From: Geodermatophilus ruber
Lineage (GTDB): Bacteria > Actinomycetota > Actinomycetes > Mycobacteriales > Geodermatophilaceae
Reading direction: 5' to 3'
Length of the DNA: 64,000 nt
Assembly (NCBI RefSeq): GCF_900114385.1
Contig: NZ_FOSW01000018.1
Coordinates: 1-64,000, forward strand
The notes beneath the pieces were generated by a model that saw only the letters and a list, made by a program, of their open reading frames with translations, was not told the DNA's origin and searched no databases. The translations under genes and the position numbers were made by a program. This document shows positions 42,133 through 51,791 of this stretch, in pieces (position 1 is the stretch's first letter; the number at the start of each line of letters is the position of its first letter).

Positions 42133-43209
42133 TCAGCTGGCCGCGAGGAACGGGTAGTCGGTGTAGCCCTCGGCGCCGCTGGCGTAGAACAGGTGCGGCT
42201 TCGGCTCGTTCTCCGGGTGCTCGCCGGCCCACCGCTCGACCAGGTCGGGGTTGGCGATGACGGCGCGGCCCACGGCGACGGCCTCGGCGTGCGCGGCGTC
42301 GATCAGCGCGACCGCCTCCTCGCGGGTGGTCACCCGGCCGAAGCCGCTGTTGGCGATCAGCGGGCCGCCGAAGCGGCGGCGCAGCTCCTGCACCAGGTCA
42401 CCGGCGGGCTCGGCGTGCAGCACCGACAAGTATGCCAGGCCCAGCGGCGCCAGCTGGTCGACGAGGGTGCCGTAGGTGGCCAGGACGTCGTCGCGGTCGG
42501 TCTCGAACGCGTCCTGGATGTTGTGCTCGGGGGAGATCCGCAGGCCGACCTTGCCGGCGCCGATCGCCTCGGCCACCGCGGTCACGACCTCGACGACGAA
42601 GCGCGCCCGGTTCTCCGGCGAGCCGCCGTACCGGTCGGTGCGCTCGTTGGACCCCGGCGCCAGGAACTCGTGCAGCAGGTAGCCGTTGGCCCCGTGCACC
42701 TCGACGCCGTCCAGGCCGGCCTCGACGGCCCGCTTGGCGGAGGCGACGAAGTCGTCCAGGGTCGCGCGTGCCTCGTCGGTGGTCAGCGCGTGGGGCACCG
42801 GGTAGGCCTGCTTGCCCTTCTCGGTGTGCCCCTCGCCGTTGATCGCGAGGGCGCTCGGGCCGACGACGGTGCGTCCGCCATTGACGTCGGAGTGCGTCAC
42901 CCGGCCGGCGTGCATCAGCTGCATGACGATCCGGCCGCCACGCTCGTGCACGGCGTCGGCGACGCGGCGCCAGCCGGCGACCTGCTCGTCGGTGACGATG
43001 CCGGGCTGGCCGACGAAGCCCTGCCCCTCGTGGTTCGGGTAGGTGCCCTCGGTGATGATCAGGCCGACACCGGCGCGCTGCGCGTAGTGCTCGACGACGA
43101 GGTCACCGGGAACGCCGGACGCGCCGGAACGCATGCGGGTCAGCGGGGCCATGACGACGCGGTTGGCAAGCTGGAGGTCGCCCAGGGCGACAGCTGAGAA
43201 CAGGTCCAC
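42133..43209 (-). CDS. old yellow enzyme family NAD(P)H:flavin oxidoreductase (ene-reductase)
   Basis: A 358-residue FMN enzyme that reduces activated C=C bonds with NAD(P)H. It begins VDLFSAVALGDLQLANRVVMAPLTRMRS, has the active-site strand IVMQLMHAGRVTH (His at about 122), the FMN and substrate region VEVHGANGYLLHEFLAPGSNERTDRYGGSPENR (about 165-197), and the FMN-phosphate region PLIANSGF and AVAVGRAVIANPDL. The GTG at 43209 is the only reasonable start, though it lacks a ribosome site. It is transcribed toward the coxG gene and is not part of that operon. Confidence 0.87.
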   Translation of the reverse strand: MDLFSAVALGDLQLANRVVMAPLTRMRSGASGVPGDLVVEHYAQRAGVGLIITEGTYPNHEGQGFVGQPGIVTDEQVAGWRRVADAVHERGGRIVMQLMHAGRVTHSDVNGGRTVVGPSALAINGEGHTEKGKQAYPVPHALTTDEARATLDDFVASAKRAVEAGLDGVEVHGANGYLLHEFLAPGSNERTDRYGGSPENRARFVVEVVTAVAEAIGAGKVGLRISPEHNIQDAFETDRDDVLATYGTLVDQLAPLGLAYLSVLHAEPAGDLVQELRRRFGGPLIANSGFGRVTTREEAVALIDAAHAEAVAVGRAVIANPDLVERWAGEHPENEPKPHLFYASGAEGYTDYPFLAAS

Positions 43210-43210
43210 G

Positions 43211-43232
43211 GATGGTTGAAACGCGAACCATC
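43211..43232. promoter_or_regulatory. inverted repeat at the old yellow enzyme start
   Basis: GATGGTT (43211-43217) and AACCATC (43226-43232), perfect 7-bp arms with an 8-base spacer, immediately upstream of the GTG start. Candidate operator for a repressor of the ene-reductase gene. Confidence 0.35.
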
Positions 43233-43357
43233 GGGGAGCCGATTCCGGAACGCGACGCTCGTCACGTCGCCGCCGCCTGCGCCGGTGCGCACGAACCGAC
43301 CCATCACGAGCCCGGATACCGCGGCCCGCGCGCAATCGGGAACACAAGCCGGCCCGG

Positions 43358-43981
43358 TCAGTCGTATTCGGGACCCATCGACCCGGTCTGCACCTCGCCG
43401 GCGCGCTCGTAGGTGGCGATGAGCGCGCCCGTGGACGTCGCCTTCGACGAGGTCAGCCGCCACGCGCCCGGGATCGCCCCGTCCCCGAACAGCCGCTTGC
43501 CCTCGCCGAGCACCACGGGGAAGACGACCAGCCGCAGCTCGTCGACCAGATCCTCCTGAAGCAGCGTCTGCACCAGCCCCGCCGAGCCGTGGACCTGCAG
43601 CTCGCCGCCGTCCTCCTCCTTGAGCTTCCGGACGGCGTCGGGCACCTCCCCGTCCAGCAGCCGGGCGGTCTCCCACTCCACCGACGGGAGCGTGCGGGAG
43701 GCGACGTACTTGGTCTTCGTGTTCAGCGCCGCCGAGACCGGGTCGCCCTCGGTCGGCATCTGCGGCCAGGAGGCGTGGAAGATGTCGTAGGTGCCGCGGC
43801 CGAGCAGGAAGTCCTGCGCCGGCGCGAACCACTCGTGGACCTGAGCGCCCAGGACGTCGTCGAACAGGGGCACCAGCCAGCCCTCGTGGCCGAACCCGCC
43901 CGACGGATCCTCCCCGGGGCCGCCGGGTGCCTGCATGACCCCGTCCAGGGTCAGGAACGTGGTGACGACGAGCTTGCGCAT
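43358..43981 (-). CDS. dihydrofolate reductase-like (RibD C-terminal domain) protein
   Basis: A 207-residue NADPH-dependent reductase-fold protein of the RibD C-terminal/YyaP type. It begins RKLVVTTFLTLDGVMQAPGG, has FLLGRGTYDIFHASWP (about 58-73), KYVASRTLPSVEWE, and ELQVHGSAGLVQTLLQEDLVDELRLVVFPVVLGEGKRLF (about 122-162). All are standard for this widespread actinobacterial family. The true substrate is unknown; drug resistance links are not shown by sequence. It is separated from the old yellow enzyme gene by 148 bases in the same orientation. Confidence 0.85.
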   Translation of the reverse strand: MRKLVVTTFLTLDGVMQAPGGPGEDPSGGFGHEGWLVPLFDDVLGAQVHEWFAPAQDFLLGRGTYDIFHASWPQMPTEGDPVSAALNTKTKYVASRTLPSVEWETARLLDGEVPDAVRKLKEEDGGELQVHGSAGLVQTLLQEDLVDELRLVVFPVVLGEGKRLFGDGAIPGAWRLTSSKATSTGALIATYERAGEVQTGSMGPEYD

Positions 43982-44157
43982 GCCCGCTCCTCCGCGACGG
44001 CGGGCGATCCCTCCGATCGCCTCCTCAGAACAGACGCCGGACCGGCGCCGTTCTCATCACCGACCGGCGCAGAATCATCGGACGCCCAGGCCGAGCACGG
44101 CCGCTGCCACCGCCTTCCGGCGAACACCCGTGCTGCGGGACCCGGGACGATGGGTCG

Positions 44158-45807
44158 GTGGACGTGGAGACCACCTTGCTCTTCGTGCTCACCGCGGTCG
44201 CCGTGCTCGTGGTCGTCCACTGGCTCGCCGACCGGACCGGCCTGCCCGCCGCCGCATTGCTGACCGCCGTCGGCCTCGGCTTCGCGTTCCTACCCGGCCC
44301 GAACGTCGTCCTCGACCCTCACCTGGTGCTGACGGTGGTCATCCCGCCGCTGCTCTACAGCGCCGCGCTGGACTCCTCGCTGCTGGCCATCCGCCGCAAC
44401 CTGCGCACGATGATCAGCCTGTCGGTCCTGCTCGTGCTGGTCACCGCGCTCATCGTCGGTGTGGCCTTCGATCTCCTCGTCCCCGGGGCGACGCTGGCCG
44501 CCGGCATCGCACTCGGCGCCGCGGTGGCACCGCCGGACCCGGTCGCAGCCCTCGCGGTGGGCCGGCGGGTCGGACTGCCGCCCCGGCTCATCACCCTCAT
44601 CCAAGGCGAGGGACTGCTCAACGACGCCACCGCGCTCACGATCCTGTCGGTGGCCGTGGCCGTCGCCACCGGTGAGCGCTATTCGACGTGGTGGGCGGTG
44701 GGCCGGTTTCTCCTCGCCTCCGTCGGCGGGGTCGCGATCGGGGTCCTGGTCGCCGTCGGTGTCCGGTGGGTGCGTCGCTGGCGACGCGACCCGATGACCC
44801 TGAACGCGGTGTCCCTGGCCACGCCGTTCGTCGCCTACCTGCTCGGCGAGAAGGCCCACGTCTCCGGAGTGCTGGCGGTGGTGGTCGCCGGACTGGTCAT
44901 CGGTCACGACAGCTCCCGGATGGTGTCCGGCGCCAGCCGGCTTCAGGTCAACGCGGTGTGGCGGTTGGTCAGCTTCCTCCTCGAGGGGTTCGTCTTCCTG
45001 CTCATCGGCCAGCAGTTGCCCACGGTGGTGGCCGGGCTGGGCCAGTACGAGACCTCGACGATCGTCCTCGCCTCCGTCGTCACCCTGGGGGCGGTGCTGC
45101 TGGTGCGGCCGCTGTGGCTGGCCCTCACGCAACTGCTCCCGCAGTCGCTGCACACCCGCCTCGGCGGTGGAGAGGACGAGGACGAGGACGACCGACCCGA
45201 CACACGCCGGGCGCACGCCGAGCAGCGGTTCACCGGCCGTGAACTGGCTGTCCTGAGCTGGGCAGGGACCCGCGGGGTCATCAGCCTGGCCGCGATCTCC
45301 ACCCTGCCGCTGACCTTCCCCGACCGCGACCTGCTCCTGTTCTGCACCTACCTCGTCGTGCTCGTCACCCTGTTGGGCCAGGGCGTCACCTTCGCGCCGC
45401 TGGTACGGGCGCTCCGCATGCGCGCGAATGCCGCCGACCAGGCTCGGTTGCGCAACCGCGCCCGCGCGGCAGCCGTGCAGGCGGGGTTGGACCGGCTCGG
45501 GGAGATGCAGAAAGAAGAGCACGACGCCATCGACGACCAGGCGATCGCCGCGCTGCGGGCCCAGCTCGAGTCCCGGCTGGCGCGGTACCGGCAGCGGCTG
45601 GACGTCCTGAGGAACGCCGAGAGCACGATCCCGTACAACCCGCAGTACGAGGCGGCGGTGCGCGCGCAACGGGCGGTCATCGAGGCCGAGCGCGAGGAGC
45701 TGCTGCGGCTGCGGGACGTCGGCCGGCTGCCCGACTCCGGGCTGCGCGTGCTGGAGCGGGAGCTCGACCACCAAGAGGGCCTGCTCCCCGCCCGACCGGC
45801 CGGGTGA
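44158..45807 (+). CDS. Na+/H+ antiporter, CPA1 family
   Basis: A 549-residue cation/proton antiporter with 12 or so membrane segments in the first 400 residues. The ion-binding helix is IQGEGLLNDATALTIL (about 144-159, the ND motif), with GAAVAPPDPVAALAVGRRVGLP before it and SWAGTRGVISLAAI near residue 375. The cytoplasmic C-terminus (about 430-549) is helical and highly charged, with a coiled-coil tendency, probably a regulatory tail. It starts at GTG 44158; GTG 44164 is two codons later. It stands alone, and its likely role is pH and sodium homeostasis. Confidence 0.87.
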   Translation: MDVETTLLFVLTAVAVLVVVHWLADRTGLPAAALLTAVGLGFAFLPGPNVVLDPHLVLTVVIPPLLYSAALDSSLLAIRRNLRTMISLSVLLVLVTALIVGVAFDLLVPGATLAAGIALGAAVAPPDPVAALAVGRRVGLPPRLITLIQGEGLLNDATALTILSVAVAVATGERYSTWWAVGRFLLASVGGVAIGVLVAVGVRWVRRWRRDPMTLNAVSLATPFVAYLLGEKAHVSGVLAVVVAGLVIGHDSSRMVSGASRLQVNAVWRLVSFLLEGFVFLLIGQQLPTVVAGLGQYETSTIVLASVVTLGAVLLVRPLWLALTQLLPQSLHTRLGGGEDEDEDDRPDTRRAHAEQRFTGRELAVLSWAGTRGVISLAAISTLPLTFPDRDLLLFCTYLVVLVTLLGQGVTFAPLVRALRMRANAADQARLRNRARAAAVQAGLDRLGEMQKEEHDAIDDQAIAALRAQLESRLARYRQRLDVLRNAESTIPYNPQYEAAVRAQRAVIEAEREELLRLRDVGRLPDSGLRVLERELDHQEGLLPARPAG

Positions 45808-45903
45808 GCGATGTCCGCCGGGCGTTGAAGCGCGATCATGTGCAGCTGCTTCACCCGCTCCCGAGGTCCAGAACCAGCTTGCAACCTCAGACATTGATTC
45901 CCA

Positions 45904-45996
45904 ATGCCCGAGAGTCGGTTGCTGACCGAGCTCGATCTGGCCAACCGGACGCATGCGGCCGACCTCGCCCACGAGGCCGGCCTGCTGGAGGGCTGA
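45904..45996 (+). other. possible short gene fragment
   Basis: A 30-codon frame (MPESRLLTELDLANRTHAAD and ten more residues) with protein-like composition but no ribosome site and no recognisable family. It may be the tail of a lost gene. Nothing else is seen in the 234 bases between the antiporter and luciferase-like genes. Confidence 0.15.
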
Positions 45997-46041
45997 CCCG
46001 GGTGAGCTCTCCGCGCGGAGGGCCCACCCGGGGGCCCCGGA

Positions 46042-47031
<990 letters not shown>

Positions 47032-47104
47032 GGCATGACCTCTTCCGTGGGGATACAGCGAGCAACCTGTGCCCCGTCGCGCCCCTTCCCACGCCGCTCC
47101 CTGC

Positions 47105-47410
47105 CTACGCGGCCAGGGCCACGGCCCGCCCACCGGCCGCGAGCAGGGCGGCGTAGGGGCCGCCCTGCTCGACGAGCTCCCCGTGCGTCCCGCTCTCCCA
47201 CGCGCCCCTCGGACAGGACCGCGATCCGGTCGGCGCCGCCCACCGTCGACAGCCGGTGGGCGATGGTGATCGTCGTCCGGCCCCGGCTGGCCTCGACGAG
47301 GGCCGCCTGCACCGCCCGCTCGGTGCCGGTGTCCAGCGCGCTGGTCGCCTCGTCGAGCACCAGCACCCGGGGATCGCGCGGCAGCGTCCGGGCGATCGCC
47401 TCCGGCCGGG
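47105..47410 (-). pseudogene. remnant of an ABC exporter nucleotide-binding domain
   Basis: Two reading frames on the minus strand together give the C-terminal third of an MsbA-like ATPase. The first has [20 protein letters not shown] and continues [47 protein letters not shown]. After a frameshift near 47210 the second has [21 protein letters not shown]. The Walker A region, membrane domain and start are missing, so it is a dead fragment. Immediately right (47411-47486), the plus strand has a frame ending [15 protein letters not shown], possibly the tail of another lost gene. Confidence 0.75.
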
Positions 47411-47612
47411 AGGGCTCGATCCCGCCGACCGCGCCTCGCTGTCCCGGATCCTCACCGCCCTGCTGGACGCCGAGCAGTACACCTAGCCCGCCCCCTCCCG
47501 GCACCGGACCCCGGTGGTTCACCCGGACCATCCATGCGTAGCCTCAGCCGCCGCGGGCTAGGAGCTGGAGCGCCGGACCCGCCGCGCGCCGATCGAGGGG
47601 AAGGGACCCGCC

Positions 47613-48821
47613 GTGCTGTCCGAGAAGGCCAAGCCCGTCATCGAGGCCACGCTGCCCGTGGTCGGCGAGAACATCGGGGCGATCGCCGAGCGGTTCTACG
47701 CGCACCTGTTCGGGGAGCACCCCGAGCTGCTCGATGGCACCTTCAACCGGGGCAACCAGGCCGAGGGCGCCCAGCAGAAGGCCCTGGCCGGCTCGGTCGC
47801 GATGTTCGCCAGCGCGCTGGTCAACCACCCCGATCACCTGCCCGAGCACCTGCTCAACCGGGTGGCGCACAAGCACACCTCGCTGGGTATCCGCGCCGAT
47901 CAGTACCAGGTCGTCCACGACCACCTGTTCTGGGCGATCGCCGACGTCCTCGGTGACGCGGTCACGCCGGAGGTCGCCGCCGCGTGGGACGAGGTCTACT
48001 GGCTGATGGCGTTCGCGCTGATCAACCGGGAACGCGGGCTCTACAGCGCCCGCGGCGTCCGGGCGGAGACGGTCTGGCGCGACTGGGAGGTCATCGAGAA
48101 GGTCCGGGAGACCGACGATGTGGTCACCTTCCGGGTCAAGCGGATCGACGACCGGCTGGTGAAGACCTCCCTGCCCGGCCAGTACGTGAGCGTCAAGATG
48201 CTGATGCCCGACGGCGTGCACCAGCCGCGGCAGTACAGCCTCACCCAGGCCGACGACGGCGAGCACCGCTCATTCGCGGTCAAGCGGGTATCCGGCAACG
48301 GAAAGCCCGCCGGCGAGGTCTCCACCCTGCTGCACGACACGGTGCAGGTCGGCGACACGATCACCATGTCGCTGCCGTTCGGGGACGTCGTCCTCGACGA
48401 CTCCGGCCGCCCGGTCGTCTTCGCCAGCGCCGGCATCGGCATCACCCCGATGGCCGGCATGCTCTCCCACCTGACCGCCGCGGGCTCCCACCTGGACGTG
48501 ACACTGCTGCACGCCGACCTCGACGAGGCCTCCTGGGCGCTGCGGCGGCAGGTGTTCGACGACGTCCGGAAGCTGCCGAACGGGAAGCTGCACGTCTGGT
48601 TCGAGCGCGGCGCCGAGTGCAGCCTGCCGGTCGACGGCGTCCACAGCGGGACGATGGACCTCTCGGATGTCGACCTGCCCGCCGGCGCCGTCTACTACCT
48701 GTGCGGGCCGCTGCCGTTCATGAAGGCGGTGCGCAGCACGCTGATCGACCGCGGCGTGTCCACCCAGGACATCCAGTACGAGGTGTTCGGCCCCGACCTG
48801 TGGCAGGCCGACGCCGACTGA
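47613..48821 (+). CDS. hmp: flavohemoglobin, nitric oxide dioxygenase
   Basis: A 402-residue fusion of a globin and a ferredoxin-NADP reductase that converts NO to nitrate with O2 and NAD(P)H. In the globin, Tyr29 (B10, RFYAHLF) and the proximal His in RVAHKHTSLGI (H86 or H88) are present. The FAD motif is RQYSLTQADDG (about 205-215), and the NAD domain has ASAGIGITPMAGMLSHL (about 270-286) and YYLCGPLPFMKAV. GTG at 47613 has GAGGGGAAGGG upstream. It is monocistronic; no NsrR or NnrR-like site is clear to me upstream. Confidence 0.93.
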   Translation: MLSEKAKPVIEATLPVVGENIGAIAERFYAHLFGEHPELLDGTFNRGNQAEGAQQKALAGSVAMFASALVNHPDHLPEHLLNRVAHKHTSLGIRADQYQVVHDHLFWAIADVLGDAVTPEVAAAWDEVYWLMAFALINRERGLYSARGVRAETVWRDWEVIEKVRETDDVVTFRVKRIDDRLVKTSLPGQYVSVKMLMPDGVHQPRQYSLTQADDGEHRSFAVKRVSGNGKPAGEVSTLLHDTVQVGDTITMSLPFGDVVLDDSGRPVVFASAGIGITPMAGMLSHLTAAGSHLDVTLLHADLDEASWALRRQVFDDVRKLPNGKLHVWFERGAECSLPVDGVHSGTMDLSDVDLPAGAVYYLCGPLPFMKAVRSTLIDRGVSTQDIQYEVFGPDLWQADAD

Positions 48822-48923
48822 CGTCGGCGCCAGCGGTGCGAGTGCGCGCGAAACGCCCCTCCCGGCGCCCCGAGAGGGTGCCGTTCGCCCACTCGCGCTG
48901 GAGCCGGTGCCACGATCGGTTCC

Positions 48924-49358
48924 GTGACCGAGCCGGTGCGCCCCGACGAGCTGCGCGTGTCCGACGTCGAGCGCGCCGCGGTCCAGGAGAGGCTGCGGCA
49001 GGCTGTCGCCGCCGGACAGCTCGACCTGCACGAGTTCGACGCCCGCGTGCAGTCGGTGTGGGCCGCGCGGACTCGTGGGGAGCTCTCCCGGATCACCCGG
49101 GACCTGCCGGAGCCGCCGCCCGCGCCGCCTTCCCCACCGCCGCTGGGCCGGGCGTTCTCCGACGACGCCGGCGGCATGGCGATGCGGGTGCTGACCATCG
49201 TCTGGGCCAGCATCGTGGCGATCAACCTGGTGGTGTGGGGCCTGGTCTCGCTGACCACGGCGGAGGTCGTGCACCCGTGGTGGGTCTGGGTGGCCGGGCC
49301 GCCGGGCGCCGTCCTCGCGGTGCTCTACGCCGCCGGGATCGGCCGCCCGAAGCGATGA
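48924..49358 (+). CDS. DUF1707 protein with two membrane helices
   Basis: A 144-residue protein with an N-terminal DUF1707 domain: PDELRVSDVERAAVQERLRQAVAAGQLDLHEFDARV, the typical helix-turn-helix-like SHOCT-related motif (about 7-45). A Pro-rich linker (PEPPPAPPSPPP) follows, then two membrane helices (about 88-112 and 118-138). Such proteins are common in actinobacteria and have no known reaction. It begins at GTG 48924 and stands alone between the flavohemoglobin and a small acidic protein gene. Confidence 0.82.
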   Translation: MTEPVRPDELRVSDVERAAVQERLRQAVAAGQLDLHEFDARVQSVWAARTRGELSRITRDLPEPPPAPPSPPPLGRAFSDDAGGMAMRVLTIVWASIVAINLVVWGLVSLTTAEVVHPWWVWVAGPPGAVLAVLYAAGIGRPKR

Positions 49359-49460
49359 CCGGGCACCTGGGGGCCCGCACGTCACCGCCGCGGCCGGACG
49401 CCTGGCCGCGTTCCGGCAGGTGCGGCCGAAGGACGTCGCGATCGACCGAGAGGAGCAGTC

Positions 49461-49649
49461 ATGACCGGGCCCGACGACGCCTTCCTGGCGCCGGATGACG
49501 CACTGCAGGACGTCGACGAGGACATCGAGCACGGCACGGGCGGCGTCGCGCGCGGGAGGGAGGACATCGAGCGCCCGGCCCCGCCCGGCCCCCGGAGCGA
49601 GGTCGAGGCCGAGGTGCCCTCGACCGACGCCGAGCCGCGGCCCGAGTAG
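49461..49649 (+). CDS. small acidic hypothetical protein
   Basis: A 62-residue, strongly acidic and Pro/Gly-rich protein with no recognised family. The ATG is well placed after GAGAGGAG, which supports it as a real gene. It is probably mostly unstructured. It sits 100 bases downstream of the DUF1707 gene and 63 bases before the hyuA start. I cannot suggest a function. Confidence 0.55.
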   Translation: MTGPDDAFLAPDDALQDVDEDIEHGTGGVARGREDIERPAPPGPRSEVEAEVPSTDAEPRPE

Positions 49650-49692
49650 CAGCGGGTACCGGACCTGTGGTGCGTCTTCCGCCGAAGTTATC

Positions 49693-49711
49693 TCAGCGCT
49701 AAGGTTTTTCC
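49693..49711 (+). promoter_or_regulatory. shared 19-bp element at the hyuA start
   Basis: TCAGCGCTAAGGTTTTTCC ends one base before the hyuA ATG. It matches the molybdenum hydroxylase copy at 15 of 19 positions. The only ribosome-site-like bases, AAGG, lie inside it, so a bound regulator would block both initiation of transcription near here and translation. Confidence 0.55.
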
Positions 49712-49712
49712 C

Positions 49713-51791
49713 ATGACTGCGCCACCCCGCCGGGTCCGCATCGGCATCGACACCGGGGGGACGTTCACCGACGTCGTCGCGGTGGACGAGGAGACCGGGC
49801 AGACCACCACCACCAAGACCCCGTCCACGCCCGCGGACCCCGCCGAGGGCTTCCTCAACGGCGTCCGCAAGGTGCTCGACCTCATGGGCCTGTCCGGTGA
49901 CACGGTCACCGCCGTCAGCCATGGCACGACGGTCGCCACCAACCAGCTGCTCGAGGGCAAGCTCGACCGCATCGGGTTCATCACCACCGAGGGCTACGAG
50001 TCGGTGCTGGAGATCGCCCGCCAGTCCGTACCCGACGGCTACGGCAACAGCTACTTCTGGGTCAAGCCGCCGCGGATCGTCCCGGCCGACCTGGTGAGGA
50101 CGGTGCGCGGCCGCCTCGACCACACCGGCGCCGAGGTCCGGCCGTTCGACCGGGACGACGCCCGCGCGGCGGCCCGCTTCTTCAAGGACGCCGGCGTCTC
50201 CACCCTGGGCGTCTGCTTCCTGCACGCCTACGCCAACGACGCGCACGAGCGGGCCATGCTCGAGGTGCTCCGCGAGGAGTTCCCCGGCGCGGTCGTGTCG
50301 CTCTCCTCCGAGGTGCTGCGCGAGTACCGCGAGTACGAGCGCTCGGTGACCACGCTCGTCGACGCCGCGGTGAAGCCCAAGGTCGGCGCCTACGTCACCA
50401 ACATCCGCACCCGCCTCGACGAGATCGCCCCGGGCGTGCCCTTCTACGTGATGAAGAGCAACGGCGGCGTGCTGTCGGCGCAGGAGGTCGTGCACCAGCC
50501 GATCACCACGATGCTCTCCGGCCCGGCCGCCGGCGCCCTGGGTGCCGCACTCATCGCCGGCACCGCCGGCTTCGACCGGGTGCTCACCTGCGACGGCGGC
50601 GGCACCTCCACCGACGTCACCGTGGTCATCGACGGCGAGCCGACGCTCACCACCGAGGGCTCGGTCGGCGACTACCCGTCCAAGATTCCGATGATCGACG
50701 TCGTCACCGTCGGCGCGGGCGGCGGCTCGATCGCCTGGCTCTCCCCCGAGGGCACGCTCAAGGTCGGCCCCAAGTCGGCCGGCGCCGACCCCGGCCCGAT
50801 GTGCTACCCGAACGGCGGCGACCAGCCGACCGTCACCGACGCGCACGTCACGCTCGGCCGGATCCCCCCGCACCTGCTGGGCGGCGAGATCCCGCTCTCG
50901 GTGGAGGCCGCTCGCGACGGCCTGGAGCGGCTCGGCGGCAAGCTGGACCTGTCGCTGGAGAAGACCGCCACCGGCATCCTCGAGATCTCCGCGTGGAACC
51001 AGGCCAACGCGCTGCGCCAGGTCACCGTCGCGCGCGGCCTCGACGTCCGCGACTTCACGCTGACCACGTTCGGTGGCTCGGGCTCGCTGCTGGCCTGCCG
51101 GCTCATGGACATCCTCAACCTGCCGCGCACGCTGGTGCCGCCGAACCCGGGCAACGTCAGCGCGTTCGGCCTGCTCACCGTCGACGTGCGCAACGACTAC
51201 GTGCAGACCGTCGTCTCCAAGCACGCCGACCTCGACCTCGACCGGGTGCAGGCGGTGTACGCCGACCTCGAGGCCCAGGCCCGGGTGGCCCTGGACGGCG
51301 AGGGCTTCGGCCGTGACGCCCAGCGCATGCAGCGCACCGCCGACCTGCGCTACGTGGGCCAGGCGTTCGAGGTGCGGGTGCCGGTGGCCGAGGGCGCGCT
51401 GGACGCCGCGGCCGCCGAGCAGGTCGCCCAGGCCTTCCACGCCGCGCACCGGCAGCTCTACGGCTACGACTTCGCCGACGACCCGCGCCAGGCCGTGGAG
51501 TGGGTCAACCTCCGGGTGAGCGGGATCGGCCCGATCCGCCGTCCGGACATGGTGGAGCTGCAGCCGTTGGACGGCGGCCCCGAACGCGCCGTCACCGGCT
51601 CGCGCCGGGTGTTCTTCGACGACTGGGTGGACACCCCCACCTACAACCGGCCCGACCTGGGCCCCGGGGACGTCGTCCGCGGCCCGGCGATCATCGAGGA
51701 GTTCGGCTCGACCGTGCCCGTGCACCCCGGCTTCGCCGCCACCGTCGACAGCTACGGCAACCTGCTGCTCACGAAGGAGACCGGCCAGTGA
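49713..51791 (+). CDS. hyuA: hydantoinase/oxoprolinase family protein, subunit A
   Basis: A 692-residue ATP-dependent amidohydrolase subunit of the HyuA/5-oxoprolinase/acetone carboxylase beta group. The N-terminal ATPase domain begins with RIGIDTGGTFTDVVAVDEETG, then SHGTTVATNQLLEGK at about 69-83. The central part has YVMKSNGGVLSAQEV and GPAAGALGAALIAG, and the Asp/Gly-rich LTCDGGGTSTDVTV (about 290-303). The C-terminal domain follows. These enzymes open small amide rings or activate substrates with ATP. Its partner HyuB overlaps by the GTGA codon. The promoter element links it to the barbiturase-FdrA set, but its own substrate is not defined. Confidence 0.87.
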   Translation: MTAPPRRVRIGIDTGGTFTDVVAVDEETGQTTTTKTPSTPADPAEGFLNGVRKVLDLMGLSGDTVTAVSHGTTVATNQLLEGKLDRIGFITTEGYESVLEIARQSVPDGYGNSYFWVKPPRIVPADLVRTVRGRLDHTGAEVRPFDRDDARAAARFFKDAGVSTLGVCFLHAYANDAHERAMLEVLREEFPGAVVSLSSEVLREYREYERSVTTLVDAAVKPKVGAYVTNIRTRLDEIAPGVPFYVMKSNGGVLSAQEVVHQPITTMLSGPAAGALGAALIAGTAGFDRVLTCDGGGTSTDVTVVIDGEPTLTTEGSVGDYPSKIPMIDVVTVGAGGGSIAWLSPEGTLKVGPKSAGADPGPMCYPNGGDQPTVTDAHVTLGRIPPHLLGGEIPLSVEAARDGLERLGGKLDLSLEKTATGILEISAWNQANALRQVTVARGLDVRDFTLTTFGGSGSLLACRLMDILNLPRTLVPPNPGNVSAFGLLTVDVRNDYVQTVVSKHADLDLDRVQAVYADLEAQARVALDGEGFGRDAQRMQRTADLRYVGQAFEVRVPVAEGALDAAAAEQVAQAFHAAHRQLYGYDFADDPRQAVEWVNLRVSGIGPIRRPDMVELQPLDGGPERAVTGSRRVFFDDWVDTPTYNRPDLGPGDVVRGPAIIEEFGSTVPVHPGFAATVDSYGNLLLTKETGQ

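Noticed and set aside
45904-45996. A real 30-residue protein gene
   Set aside because: No ribosome site and no family; kept only as a possible fragment.
48270-51725. A minus-strand open frame of over 1,100 codons opposite hmp, the DUF1707 gene and hyuA
   Set aside because: Low-complexity, rich in Arg, Gly, Ala and Pro, and antisense to three genes with clear families.
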